Shown here: in pieces, positions 7,727 to 15,856 of the stretch
How positions within the stretch are numbered: the first letter of the stretch is position 1
Layout: the number at the start of each line of letters is the position of its first letter
Assembly (NCBI RefSeq): GCF_016107685.1
Contig: NZ_JABASY010000003.1
Coordinates: 248,001 to 312,000, forward strand
Direction of reading: 5' to 3'
Source of the DNA: Brevibacterium yomogidense
GTDB taxonomy: Bacteria > Actinomycetota > Actinomycetes > Actinomycetales > Brevibacteriaceae
DNA length: 64,000 bases
The notes under the pieces: generated by a model
What the model saw: the letters and a program-made list of their open reading frames with translations, nothing else
Told to the model about the DNA's origin: nothing
Database searches by the model: none
Translations under genes and position numbers: made by a program

Positions 7727-8497
7727 ATGAGAATCGGTGAAGTCGCGGAGCATCTGGGCGTCACGACACGGACCCTGCGCCATTATCATCGCGCGGGTAT
7801 CGTCCCAGAGCCGGCACGGCGGGACAACGGCTACCGCGACTACGCACTGCGTGATGTCGTCCTCCTCATGCGTGCGGTCCGACTCGCGGGGCTGGGCCTC
7901 TCGCTCAGCGAAGTCGCAGATGCAATGCGCGATGACGACGTGCGCGACCTCTCAGCCATCCTCAGGGACCTGGACGACGAGCTCTGCAGACAGGAAAGCG
8001 AGATCCGGGCCCGGCGTGACACCGTCCGGAGCCTGCTCAACCGCGTCGAATCGTCGACCGACGACAGCAGTTCGCATGATGCGCTCCTCCCCGACGAGGC
8101 CCAGTCACTCTTCAGCTCGCTGCAGGCACATGGCGCGGGGACGCAGAGTCTCGAGATCGACCGACAGATCATGAGCACCCTGCCGGACCAGGCCGTTCAT
8201 GCGTGGGCGACCGCGATGACCGACGGCGGAGCCGACCCCGCCACAGCCGAGCGGATGGCAGACATCTATCGGAGGTTCGACGACCTCGGGCACGGGGACG
8301 CGTCCACGCGGACCGACGACCCCGCCCTCCGACAGCTCGCCCACGACCTTCTCGCAGCGCTGCCCGAACCACTCCGCGCCCAGTTCCATGAAGCGCCCGA
8401 ATCACGGCCGCCCCTCATCGACACCATCATGGACGACCTCTCCCCCGCGCAGGCCATGGCGATCCACCATCTCCTGGCGCTCAGGAGCTCATCATGA
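7727..8497 (+). CDS. MerR-family transcriptional regulator
   Basis: A 256-residue regulator. The N-terminal 70 residues are a MerR winged helix-turn-helix (MRIGEVAEHLGVTTRTLRHY, then NGYRDYALRDVVLLMRAV), followed by a coiled-coil dimerisation helix and a roughly 140-residue C-terminal domain rich in acidic and helical sequence, long enough to be an effector-binding module. The ATG at 7727 was preferred over a GTG five codons earlier because that GTG lies inside the promoter and before the conserved first residues. It is probably autoregulated through the palindrome. It overlaps the next gene by four bases. Confidence 0.9.
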   Translation: MRIGEVAEHLGVTTRTLRHYHRAGIVPEPARRDNGYRDYALRDVVLLMRAVRLAGLGLSLSEVADAMRDDDVRDLSAILRDLDDELCRQESEIRARRDTVRSLLNRVESSTDDSSSHDALLPDEAQSLFSSLQAHGAGTQSLEIDRQIMSTLPDQAVHAWATAMTDGGADPATAERMADIYRRFDDLGHGDASTRTDDPALRQLAHDLLAALPEPLRAQFHEAPESRPPLIDTIMDDLSPAQAMAIHHLLALRSSS

Positions 8498-9426
8498 GAA
8501 CCACCCCCTCCCGCACACGCACGGCTGCGGGTTCACCACTCCGCACCGGGCGCAACCGGACGGCATACATCCACAGTGCGCTGCTCGTGCTGGCGCCGGC
8601 CGAAGCCGCCATGGCGCTTCTCCTCCTCGCCGGAATCCCCGTCGCCCCGTGGATCCCGATCACCGTCGGAGCGCTCCTGCTCGTGACAGTGATCGCCGAG
8701 ATCGTGCTCGCCGTCTGCGTATACGGTCAGGCCCGTCAGGAGGGGGACTCGAGGAGAAGCGCTGTTCGCGCGATTGCCCGCGAGGCGGTTCCAGCCCCCA
8801 TCGTGCGATCAGCACGCTTCGAGGTCCTCCTGTGGGAGAGCATCTGGAGGTGGGTGTCGCGCAGGCCCCTCGTTCCTGAGTGCGGGCAGGGGTTTTCGTA
8901 CCACCGCTATGAGCTGCCGGTTCTCCTCGCCTTCGCGGTGCTCGGCATCGTGGAGATCGCACTGGTCCACTGGCTGCTGCCGTGGCCCACCGTCCGAGTC
9001 GTCGCGCTGGTCCTGGGAGTCATGGGCGTCATCTGGGTGCTCGGGTTCCTGGCATCGCTGTCGACGCGACCTCATCACGTGACCGACACGACCCTGACCG
9101 TGCGCGTGGACGCTCACCACGAGATCCGCATCGAACGGTCGACGATCACGACGGCGAGGACGGGGCTGAAGCACTACCCGACAGACGGAGTGCACCTGGA
9201 GCGGCCTTCCGAAGGTGGAGGAGCCGGAGTTTCCGTCGCCCGTCACGGCCAGACGAACGTGTGCCTCTCCCTGACCGACGGTACGACAGTCGACGTGACA
9301 GGCCACGGCTTCTTGGCCGTTAACCGTGTCGCGTTCTGGGTGGACGAACCGGATCGGCTGCGCGGTCACCTTCACGAGGAGCAGTCACCTTCACGAGGAC
9401 CCACAGGACCGCAACCAGCATCCTGA
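8494..9426 (+). CDS. Unknown membrane protein coupled to MerR regulator
   Basis: A 310-residue protein I cannot assign. Two hydrophobic segments lie at about residues 27-75 (ALLVLAPAEAAMALLLLAG and PITVGALLLVTVIAEIVLAV) and two more at about 140-190, followed by a hydrophilic C-terminal domain of about 110 residues that is rich in beta-type sequence. Its ATG overlaps the MerR stop codon (ATGA), so it is translated with the regulator and is a likely target or partner. No transporter or enzyme motif was recognised. Confidence 0.65.
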   Translation: MRTTPSRTRTAAGSPLRTGRNRTAYIHSALLVLAPAEAAMALLLLAGIPVAPWIPITVGALLLVTVIAEIVLAVCVYGQARQEGDSRRSAVRAIAREAVPAPIVRSARFEVLLWESIWRWVSRRPLVPECGQGFSYHRYELPVLLAFAVLGIVEIALVHWLLPWPTVRVVALVLGVMGVIWVLGFLASLSTRPHHVTDTTLTVRVDAHHEIRIERSTITTARTGLKHYPTDGVHLERPSEGGGAGVSVARHGQTNVCLSLTDGTTVDVTGHGFLAVNRVAFWVDEPDRLRGHLHEEQSPSRGPTGPQPAS

Positions 9427-9443
9427 CGCCTGCCTCGCCTGAG

Positions 9444-9485
9444 ACGTGTGTGGCGCCCGTGGAGAACCACGGGCGCCACACACGT
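9444..9485. terminator. Strong bidirectional terminator
   Basis: A perfect 19-base stem (arms 9444-9462 and 9467-9485) with an AGAA tetraloop lies between the MerR-linked membrane protein and the convergent cysteine operon, 18 bases from either stop codon. It should end transcription from both sides. Confidence 0.85.
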
Positions 9486-9503
9486 ACGGAATCCCTTGTC
9501 CGC

Positions 9504-10166
9504 TCAGATCCAGAGTGCCGGATCCGTCAGCACACCGTCCGGTGTGGGGTGGCCCTCGTCATCGACGGGACGCGAAGCGGGGAACTTCACCTTGGCGGGC
9601 ACACCCACGGCGGTCCCGCCTGCGGCCACGTCCTTGACGACGACCGCGTTCGCTCCGACGGCCGCGTTCTCACCGATCTCCACGGGCCCGATGATCTTCG
9701 CCCCGGTACCGATCACGACGTTGTCCCCCACGGTGGGATGCCGCTTCTCCTGCTTCATGGAGCGGCCTCCCAGCGTCACCTGGTGGTAGAGCATGACGTC
9801 GTCGCCGATCTCCGACGTCTCCCCGATCACCACACCGTTGGCGTGGTCGATGAAGAAGCGCCTGCCGATCTTCGCGCCCGGGTGGATCTCCACCCCGGTG
9901 AGCGTGCGCACCGCCTGCGACAGCAGACGTGCCGGCGCCTTGCCCGCGTCGTACTGGTTCAGCTTGTACAGCGCCCGATGCGCCCAGATGGCGTGCAGTC
10001 CGGGGTACGACAGCGCGATGACGACGTCGTTCCGTGCCGCAGGGTCACGCAGCCTGGCCGTATCCAGGTCCTCGCGCAGAGTCTCCCGCACCACCGGGCG
10101 CGACAGTCCGTAGGCCGCCGCGCCCGCCGCCGCGAGCGAACCGATGAGTCCGAGGCGTCGTCGCAT
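9504..10166 (-). CDS. cysE: Serine O-acetyltransferase
   Basis: A 220-residue enzyme that acetylates L-serine with acetyl-CoA, the first step of cysteine synthesis. The N-terminal helices (ALSYPGLHAIWAHRALY) precede a left-handed beta-helix of hexapeptide repeats: GVEIHPGAKIGRRFFIDHAN, GVVIGETSEIGDDVMLYHQ and VTLGG. The catalytic Asp-His pair is in the FIDHANG block. It is the compact form typical of Gram-positive bacteria. Its ATG shares one base with the stop codon of cysK upstream, so the two enzymes of the pathway are made together. Confidence 0.96.
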   Translation of the reverse strand: MRRRLGLIGSLAAAGAAAYGLSRPVVRETLREDLDTARLRDPAARNDVVIALSYPGLHAIWAHRALYKLNQYDAGKAPARLLSQAVRTLTGVEIHPGAKIGRRFFIDHANGVVIGETSEIGDDVMLYHQVTLGGRSMKQEKRHPTVGDNVVIGTGAKIIGPVEIGENAAVGANAVVVKDVAAGGTAVGVPAKVKFPASRPVDDEGHPTPDGVLTDPALWI

Positions 10167-11095
10167 CAGGAATCCATGTACTCCGAGAAGAGGGGCGTCG
10201 TGAGGTAGCGCTCGCCGAAGTCGGGGAGGATGACGACCACACGCTTGCCCTGGTTCTCCGGGCGGGCGCCCACGACCTCGGCGGCGGCGACGGCGGCACC
10301 GGACGAGATGCCGACCAGCAGGCCCTCGTCCTTCGCGATCTGGCGGGCCACGTCGAAGGCGACGTCGTTCTCCACGGTCTGGACCTCGTCGTAGATGTCG
10401 CGGTCCAGCACCTCCGGGACGAAGTTTGCGCCCAGGCCCTGGATCATGTGCGGGCCGGCGTCTCCGGAGGACAGCAGCGGGGAGGCGGCGGGTTCGACGG
10501 CGACGATGCGCGCGTCCACTCCCGCCTTCTTGAAGGCCCGGCCCACTCCGGTGATGGTGCCGCCGGTGCCGATGCCCGACACGAACACGTCGACGTTCCC
10601 GTCCGTGTCCTGGACGATCTCCGGACCCGTCGTCGCCTCGTGGACGGCGGCGTTGGCCTCGTTCGCGAACTGGCGGACCAGGACGGCGCCCTTGTCAGCC
10701 AGCGATTCGGCCTTCTCCACCGCGCCGCGCATGCCGTCCGCCTTCGCGGTGAGCTCGAGCTCCGCACCGAACGCGCGCAGCAGTGCGCGGCGCTCCTTCG
10801 ACATGGATTCCGGCATCGTGAGGACGACCTTGTAGCCGCGCGCCGCACCCACCATCGCGAGCGCGATGCCGGTGTTGCCGGACGTCGCCTCCACGATCGT
10901 GCCGCCAGGCTGCAGCTGCCCGGATTTCTCTGCCTCGTCGATCATCGCCACACCGATCCGGTCCTTGACCGAGTTCGCCGGGTTCGCGCCTTCGAGCTTC
11001 GCGATGATCTCCGCACCGCTGCGCTCGCTTGCCTTGTTCAGTCGGACCAGCGGCGTCCCGCCGACGATCTTCGTGACATCGGAGTGAATGGTCAT
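10166..11095 (-). CDS. cysK: Cysteine synthase (O-acetylserine sulfhydrylase)
   Basis: A 309-residue PLP enzyme that makes cysteine from O-acetylserine and sulfide. The PLP lysine is Lys44 in NPANSVKDR, the substrate loop is [11 protein letters not shown] (about 70-80), and the phosphate-binding GTGGT lies near residue 177. The ATG at 11095 has a GGAAGG site and matches the family start ([19 protein letters not shown]); a start 15 codons upstream is open but unsupported. First gene of a cysK-cysE operon ending at the strong shared terminator. No riboswitch was recognised in the 260 bases upstream. Confidence 0.97.
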   Translation of the reverse strand: MTIHSDVTKIVGGTPLVRLNKASERSGAEIIAKLEGANPANSVKDRIGVAMIDEAEKSGQLQPGGTIVEATSGNTGIALAMVGAARGYKVVLTMPESMSKERRALLRAFGAELELTAKADGMRGAVEKAESLADKGAVLVRQFANEANAAVHEATTGPEIVQDTDGNVDVFVSGIGTGGTITGVGRAFKKAGVDARIVAVEPAASPLLSSGDAGPHMIQGLGANFVPEVLDRDIYDEVQTVENDVAFDVARQIAKDEGLLVGISSGAAVAAAEVVGARPENQGKRVVVILPDFGERYLTTPLFSEYMDS

Positions 11096-11357
11096 GTGTA
11101 GCCTTCCGTTCCCGTCCGGGGCCCTCACCAGGGATCGCACCGGACTGTGTCCATAGGTTCGAATCGCGAGGAACGGTCAGCTGCAGGCGTCGAGTTCCTC
11201 GACCACACACCAGCCAATGGCTTCAGCTGCTGATTCATTTCGGTATCAACGATCTTAACCGCTGGTAACGCCCGAACTATTCCCGTCGTCCGGAAGACGG
11301 ACACGTCACAGGACGAACACCGTCGCCGAGGCGGTGGTAGGCATGGGGTACACCGAC

Positions 11358-11564
11358 TCAGCGCTGAGGAAGGCGCGGGCGACGCCCGTACACATCCTTC
11401 AACTTCTTGTTGAGCTTGTCCGACAGCTGAAGAAACGCGAGATCGTCGGCATTGGAGACGTACACCACCGTCCCATCAGCGGTCTTGTACTTGAGACCGT
11501 TCTGACCGGTGCTGGCACTCGCATCCGGCCGGCGTGGAAGGCTCGTGCTCTCAGAGATGGCCAT
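11358..11564 (-). CDS. Small hypothetical protein, 68 aa
   Basis: A 68-residue basic protein. Its middle (GLKYKTADGTVVYVSNADD) looks like a short beta hairpin and its end (LSDKLNKKLKDVYGRRP) an amphipathic, lysine-rich helix. The ATG overlaps the TGA of the preceding membrane-protein gene (TGATG), which is the main reason to believe it. No family was recognised; codon use is more A-rich than in neighbouring genes. It may be a partner of that membrane protein. Confidence 0.5.
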   Translation of the reverse strand: MAISESTSLPRRPDASASTGQNGLKYKTADGTVVYVSNADDLAFLQLSDKLNKKLKDVYGRRPRLPQR

Positions 11565-12130
11565 CAGCTCGCCTCCTCCTCATGTCGTCTTCCCAGTCTA
11601 CCGGCCATGCGCAGGAAGAACCCGCAGATCCCCCGGCCTGCATGACGGGCAGCCACTCCACGCCTCGGGTCAACCGCCGGATCTTCTGTATCGGGGGCAG
11701 CCGGAACCGCTGCGGAGCGTCGCATCGCCTCGTCGCGAAGCTCGTCATTCAGGCTTTGCAACAAGTCCCGATCCCGTTGGAAGATTCCCTGCTCGCCAGC
11801 CTGCGCGAGCAGAACCCTCATGCCGATTGCGCGTTTGTGCGCGTCATCCTCCACCGCCAGCTCGACGCCATACTGAGTACGTCGCCACCACTCTGCGCGC
11901 GTGTCGTTAAATCGTCGATGACGGTAGCTTCTCCACGCGACGATCCCGGCGACCGCGGCGACAAGCGCGGTGCTGAACGGGGCAAGGGGCTCAGCCTGCG
12001 TCAGCCACTCGCGCGCCCATCGCGGAACGTCGAGCGCCCAACCGTCCGCGAAGCCCCACACCACAATCGCAAGAATCGCCGAACCGGCTACCACCCATCC
12101 GGGCTTCGACCAGCGCTTCGCGGTACCCAT
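11564..12130 (-). CDS. Unknown membrane protein, 188 aa
   Basis: A protein of about 188 residues with two predicted membrane helices (about 9-30, GWVVAGSAILAIVVWGFADGW, and about 49-68, STALVAAVAGIVAWRSYRHR). A cytoplasmic part opens with the Trp/Arg-rich segment DTRAEWWRRTQYGVELA. I have seen this last motif in hypothetical membrane proteins of actinobacteria with no known role. The frame is open 24 codons further, but the ATG at 12130 directly precedes the first helix; the upstream region is unusually AT-rich for this window. It heads a two-gene operon with the 68-residue protein. Confidence 0.6.
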   Translation of the reverse strand: MGTAKRWSKPGWVVAGSAILAIVVWGFADGWALDVPRWAREWLTQAEPLAPFSTALVAAVAGIVAWRSYRHRRFNDTRAEWWRRTQYGVELAVEDDAHKRAIGMRVLLAQAGEQGIFQRDRDLLQSLNDELRDEAMRRSAAVPAAPDTEDPAVDPRRGVAARHAGRGICGFFLRMAGRLGRRHEEEAS

Positions 12131-12355
12131 ATATACGAGAATAGGGGTATTGGCACGTGAAATTCTCCTCTGCCTGAATGTCCTGGCGTCGCATTCCGTC
12201 ACGGAACGTCACCATGAGTCGCCCTACGCACAGGGCCGCCTGTGCCTCCCTAGCATCGGGGGCACCGTTGCAGCTGGGGTCCGCACCTCACCTCTGCAGC
12301 GGAGCACCTGACGTCTGGCGTCCGCCGAGTCGCCCACCCTCGAGAAGGAGAGCCT

Positions 12356-13108
12356 GTGACCGCCACTGCCACCGCTGTGAGGACGACGCCGTTGGAGCCC
12401 GTCGAGCTCCCGGACTCTTTCATCGCGACACTGCCGCCCACGAACAAGGACTCACTGCCGGAGCTGGCCGATCACTGGAAGCAGCTGGACCTGCGTGAGA
12501 TCTTCGCCCGGCCGGCCGCATTCATCTCGATCGGGCAGTCGAACTCCGTGTACAGGCCCGGCGGTGTGCAGTACGGCGAAGGACACGCCTTCCGTGGCAA
12601 CCTCGAGGCGACGGTCCGATCCGTCACCGCAGCGCGCGCCGCCGGCAACTTCGACATCACATGGGTCGGCTACTCGCTGTTCCGGTCGCAGTACCCCCAG
12701 TCGGACTTCGACCGCGTGCAGTACTCGTCGTGGACCGATGAGATCGGTGCGACCCCGGAGCAGATCGCATGGGACAACACCCTCGTCGATGAACTGCAGG
12801 AGCTGAAGCAGCCGGGTGACAAGGAGCTGTTCGAGAGTGCCCTGCAGAGCGCGTTCGTCGGCACCGACCTGCCGGGAACCCTGGCGCGGAAGAAGATCGA
12901 GGTGCTGGTGTTCGCCGGTGTCCACGTGGACTGGTGCATCGAGGGCAACGTGCGGGCCGCTCGCGACAACGGGCTGCTGCCGATCGTCATCGGCGACGCG
13001 TCCGGCGCACAGCAGCCCGAACAGGAGGCCGCCACGTTCGATCGGATCAACCGCTTCTTCGCACCGGTCATCAGCGCAGACACGTTCGTCGACCTCGTGA
13101 CGCGGTGA
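12356..13108 (+). CDS. Isochorismatase-like cysteine hydrolase, divergent active site
   Basis: A 250-residue protein of the cysteine hydrolase (isochorismatase-like) fold: SAFVGTDLPGTLARKKIEVLVFAG leads into HVDWCIEGNVRAARDNG, where Cys194 matches the family nucleophile, and IVIGDAS follows. Usual members hydrolyse amides or carbamates with an Asp-Lys-Cys triad. Here the position of the Asp (normally in a V-I-D-x-Q context) is Gly60 in FISIGQSN, and the position normally occupied by the Lys before SAF appears to be Ser161. A GAAGGAG site precedes the GTG start. Catalysis may be altered or lost. It has no operon partner. Confidence 0.75.
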   Translation: MTATATAVRTTPLEPVELPDSFIATLPPTNKDSLPELADHWKQLDLREIFARPAAFISIGQSNSVYRPGGVQYGEGHAFRGNLEATVRSVTAARAAGNFDITWVGYSLFRSQYPQSDFDRVQYSSWTDEIGATPEQIAWDNTLVDELQELKQPGDKELFESALQSAFVGTDLPGTLARKKIEVLVFAGVHVDWCIEGNVRAARDNGLLPIVIGDASGAQQPEQEAATFDRINRFFAPVISADTFVDLVTR

Positions 13109-13132
13109 TGCGGTGCCACCGTGACGCGGTGA

Positions 13133-13160
13133 CGCGGTTGCGCGGTTGCGCGGTTGCGCG
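13133..13160. repeat. Short tandem repeat (8 bp x 3)
   Basis: Three head-to-tail copies of CGCGGTTG, plus a partial fourth, fill the 60-base gap between the hydrolase and the LysE exporter; the preceding bases carry looser copies of GACGCGGTGA. Probably slippage-derived. Confidence 0.7.
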
Positions 13161-13168
13161 CTGACGAA

Positions 13169-13801
13169 TCACGGCCCGACGATCGCTTCGGCGACCACCC
13201 CCGCTCCCAGGGCGGCCATCACGACCCCGGATGCGCCGGTGACCACGGCTGCGGCCAGTGGGCGCGTCGAGAGGACCGCTCCTGCCCCGCACGCCACCGC
13301 GACGTACACGACGGCGCAGGTTGCGACGTGCACGAGTCCCAGCACGAGCATCTGCCCACCGATCGGCAGCGATGCCGACGGGCTCGCGAACTGCGGAAGC
13401 AGCGCCAGGAACAAGAGGAACACCTTCGGGTTGAGGAGGCTCACCCCCGCTCCTTTCAGGAAAGCCGCACGCCGTGTCGGCACCGGGGTCGCATGTGTGT
13501 CCCACGCCGTGCTGTCGTGGCGCCGCCGCAACGACAGGAGCGCGCGAACTCCCAACCACAGCAGGTAGAGACCGCCGGCGCACGATATCGCTGTGAGCAT
13601 CCACCCGGATGACGCGATGATCGCCGCCAACCCTGCGGTGACGGCCACTGCCGCCGTCAGATGCCCCGCGAGCATCCCCAGTACCGCCGGCGCTGCCCTG
13701 CGCTGCAGACCCGCAGAGATCGCGTAGGCCCAGTCCACGCCGGGCGTGCAGGCGAGAAGAGCGGACAGGCCCCAGAACGAGAGCAGCAGTGCGAGATCCA
13801 T
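13169..13801 (-). CDS. LysE/RhtB-family amino acid exporter
   Basis: A 210-residue membrane protein with about six helices. The family marks are the N-terminal SALLACTPGVDWAYAISAGLQ (equivalent to the TPGPN motif) and KGAGVSLLNPKVFLLFLALLPQF, the conserved NPK segment. These proteins export amino acids such as lysine, threonine, homoserine or leucine. It is divergent from an Lrp/AsnC regulator with 81 bases between the start codons, the classic arrangement for an amino-acid-induced exporter, which makes an amino acid the likely substrate. Confidence 0.9.
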   Translation of the reverse strand: MDLALLLSFWGLSALLACTPGVDWAYAISAGLQRRAAPAVLGMLAGHLTAAVAVTAGLAAIIASSGWMLTAISCAGGLYLLWLGVRALLSLRRRHDSTAWDTHATPVPTRRAAFLKGAGVSLLNPKVFLLFLALLPQFASPSASLPIGGQMLVLGLVHVATCAVVYVAVACGAGAVLSTRPLAAAVVTGASGVVMAALGAGVVAEAIVGP

Positions 13802-13882
13802 GGTGGAAGACTATGGAGCAGAACGCCGAATGTGCTTCGCGAACTGCTGCAAAACAGCTGGGTGTGCGCAAGACTCTGCGCC

Positions 13883-14332
13883 ATGGATGCGATCGACCGA
13901 GAGATTCTTTCGATCCTTCACGACGACGGGCGCGCAACGATGACGCAGGTCGCCACGAAGGTGGGGCTGAGCCTGTCCGCATGCCATCGCCGCTTCCGCG
14001 ACCTCGAGGCCGGAGGTGTCATCCGCGGCTTCCGGGCGGACCTCGACTTCGACAAGCTCGGCACGCCTTTCGAAGCACTCGTCTTCGTCACCATGGCAAC
14101 CGGAGACCACTCCGCCGTGCAGGCATTCGAAGAGGCAGTCGCGCAGGTGCCGCAGATCGTGCAGGCACAGCGGCTCTTCGGCGACCCCGACTATCAGCTC
14201 TATGTCGCGACGGAGACGAAGCAGACGTATCAGGAGCTCTACGATTCGACCCTCTCACGGCTGCCGGGCGTCCTCCGCCTCACCTCGACCCTCATCATGA
14301 AGACCGTCGTCGCACACCGAGCACCTCTCTGA
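13883..14332 (+). CDS. Lrp/AsnC-family transcriptional regulator
   Basis: A 149-residue regulator: an N-terminal helix-turn-helix (MDAIDREILSILHDDGRATM, then VGLSLSACHRRFRDLEAGGVI) and a C-terminal RAM ligand-binding domain ending RLPGVLRLTSTLIMKTVV. The ATG at 13883 matches the family start exactly; the open frame upstream is not coding. It probably senses an amino acid and controls the divergent LysE exporter and perhaps the thioesterase and hydrolase genes that follow within 36 bases. Confidence 0.93.
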   Translation: MDAIDREILSILHDDGRATMTQVATKVGLSLSACHRRFRDLEAGGVIRGFRADLDFDKLGTPFEALVFVTMATGDHSAVQAFEEAVAQVPQIVQAQRLFGDPDYQLYVATETKQTYQELYDSTLSRLPGVLRLTSTLIMKTVVAHRAPL

Positions 14333-14367
14333 ACCCCCTGCAGATCCCTCGACCGAAAGGCCTCTCC

Positions 14368-14853
14368 GTGACTGAGAACTCTCCGCAGACTTCTGCCGGC
14401 TCGCACACCGCTGACACCGCTCCCCCACACGCAGCTCCAGAGGTGCAGGCACGCATCGAAGCCAGCTTCGGCAAGCAGGGCCTCATGACGACGATGGGGG
14501 CCGAACTGGGCGACGTGCGTGAGGGCGAAGTACGCATCCACCTGCCCATGAGTCCTCGCGTCACCCAGCAGCACGGCTTCTTCCATGGCGGCGCGACGTC
14601 GACGATCGCCGACAGTGCGGGCGACTACGCGGCACTCACGATGTTCGACGCATCGTCCGAGGTCCTCACCGTCGAGTACAAGATCAACCTCGTCGCACCG
14701 GCGATCGGTGAATCCTTGGAGGCGGTGGGGACCGTCATCAAACCGGGACGGACGCTCACGGTGTGCGAGCTCAAGGTGTACGCGCACAAGGACGGCGCGC
14801 GAAAACTCGTCGCGACGGGACAGCAGACACTCATCCGCGTGGACGCGGAGTGA
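14368..14853 (+). CDS. PaaI-type hotdog thioesterase
   Basis: A 161-residue hotdog-fold protein. The motif QQHGFFHGGATSTIADSAGDYAAL matches the PaaI/YdiI thioesterase active-site segment HGGxxxxLADxxxG, and VEYKINLVAPAIGESLEAVG is the following conserved strand. It would hydrolyse acyl-CoA thioesters such as phenylacetyl- or medium-chain acyl-CoA. The GTG at 14368 has a GAAAGG site. The first 35 residues are a Ser/Thr/Pro-rich tail. It lies between the Lrp regulator and an MBL-fold hydrolase and is probably in one transcript with them. Confidence 0.85.
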   Translation: MTENSPQTSAGSHTADTAPPHAAPEVQARIEASFGKQGLMTTMGAELGDVREGEVRIHLPMSPRVTQQHGFFHGGATSTIADSAGDYAALTMFDASSEVLTVEYKINLVAPAIGESLEAVGTVIKPGRTLTVCELKVYAHKDGARKLVATGQQTLIRVDAE

Positions 14854-14857
14854 CGCC

Positions 14858-15829
14858 ATGAGTGATCTGGGACGGCTTCCTGCCGGTGTCCGCTTCGAGG
14901 AGCGGCTCTTCCCCCACGCGAATCTGCTGGTGCTGCCCGGAGAACAGGCTGCGGTCGTGGATTCGGGCTTCGCCTCCCAGGTCGACGTGACCCAGAGTCT
15001 CGTCGATCAGCACACGCGGCGTGTCGACTGGGTCTTCAACACCCACTGGCACTCCGACCACGTGGGCGGAAATCAGCGCTTCCAATCAGCCGGTGCCGGC
15101 ATCATCGGGTCCGCAACGGACTCCCACGATCTGGCACAGGCCTCCCCCGGATGCTGCGCCGCCGAATACCTCGATCAGCCCGTCCCCGCCTACGCGATCG
15201 ACCGGACGGCTTCCGACGGCGACGTCCTCCACCTGGGGGACCACGCGTGGCACGTCCTCGAGGTGCCCGGCCACACCCCCGGCCACCTGGCCCTGTGGGA
15301 CCCGGAGTCCCGCTCACTCGTCGTGGGCGACACGCTGAGCGCCTACGACGTGGGCTGGGTGGACGTCATGCGGGAGGGGACAGAGGGGCTCGATGCGGCG
15401 ATCGCTTCCGTTTCCCGTCTTGGGGGCCTCGACGCCGGTACCATCGTGCCCGGTCACGGGCCGCTCATCGCAGACACGGCCCCCGCCATCGACAAGGCGC
15501 TGGACCGTCTGCGCCGCCAGCGTGCAGACCTTCCGTTTGCAGTCGATTACGGGGCGAAGCGGATCCTCGCCTTCCAGCTCATGATCCGGGGCGGGATGGC
15601 CGCGGACGGGATCGAAGATTACGTCGCCGGCCGGCGGTGGGCCCAGGCCGCCGCCGAGGTCGTCGGCACCGACCCGCACACCTTCGCCACCGCTCTGGTC
15701 CGGTCGATGGTCGACGGCGGGGGCGCGCAGGTGCAGCACGGACGAGTGCGGGCGGCGACCCCAGCGGAGGAAGCGGATCCATCCGTGTTCGACCTGCCCT
15801 GGCCCAGGGAGTGGCACGCCTCCAGGTGA
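14858..15829 (+). CDS. MBL-fold metallo-hydrolase
   Basis: A 323-residue metallo-beta-lactamase-fold hydrolase. The metal ligands are visible: HWHSDH (residues 63-68), His139 in PGHTPGH, Asp158 in VVGDTLSAYD and a late PGHGP. The long C-terminal helical extension (about residues 225-323) with LAFQLMIRGGMA is typical of family members acting on thioesters, lactones or glyoxalase-type substrates. It begins four bases after the thioesterase stop codon, so it is co-translated with it. The specific substrate is unknown. Confidence 0.88.
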   Translation: MSDLGRLPAGVRFEERLFPHANLLVLPGEQAAVVDSGFASQVDVTQSLVDQHTRRVDWVFNTHWHSDHVGGNQRFQSAGAGIIGSATDSHDLAQASPGCCAAEYLDQPVPAYAIDRTASDGDVLHLGDHAWHVLEVPGHTPGHLALWDPESRSLVVGDTLSAYDVGWVDVMREGTEGLDAAIASVSRLGGLDAGTIVPGHGPLIADTAPAIDKALDRLRRQRADLPFAVDYGAKRILAFQLMIRGGMAADGIEDYVAGRRWAQAAAEVVGTDPHTFATALVRSMVDGGGAQVQHGRVRAATPAEEADPSVFDLPWPREWHASR

Positions 15830-15856
15830 GGTCAGGCCCCCGCTAGGATTCTGCGC

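Noticed and set aside
11096-11357. SAM-type riboswitch or T-box before cysK
   Set aside because: No conserved core or antiterminator pattern; only a weak -10-like TAAGAT at 11257-11252.
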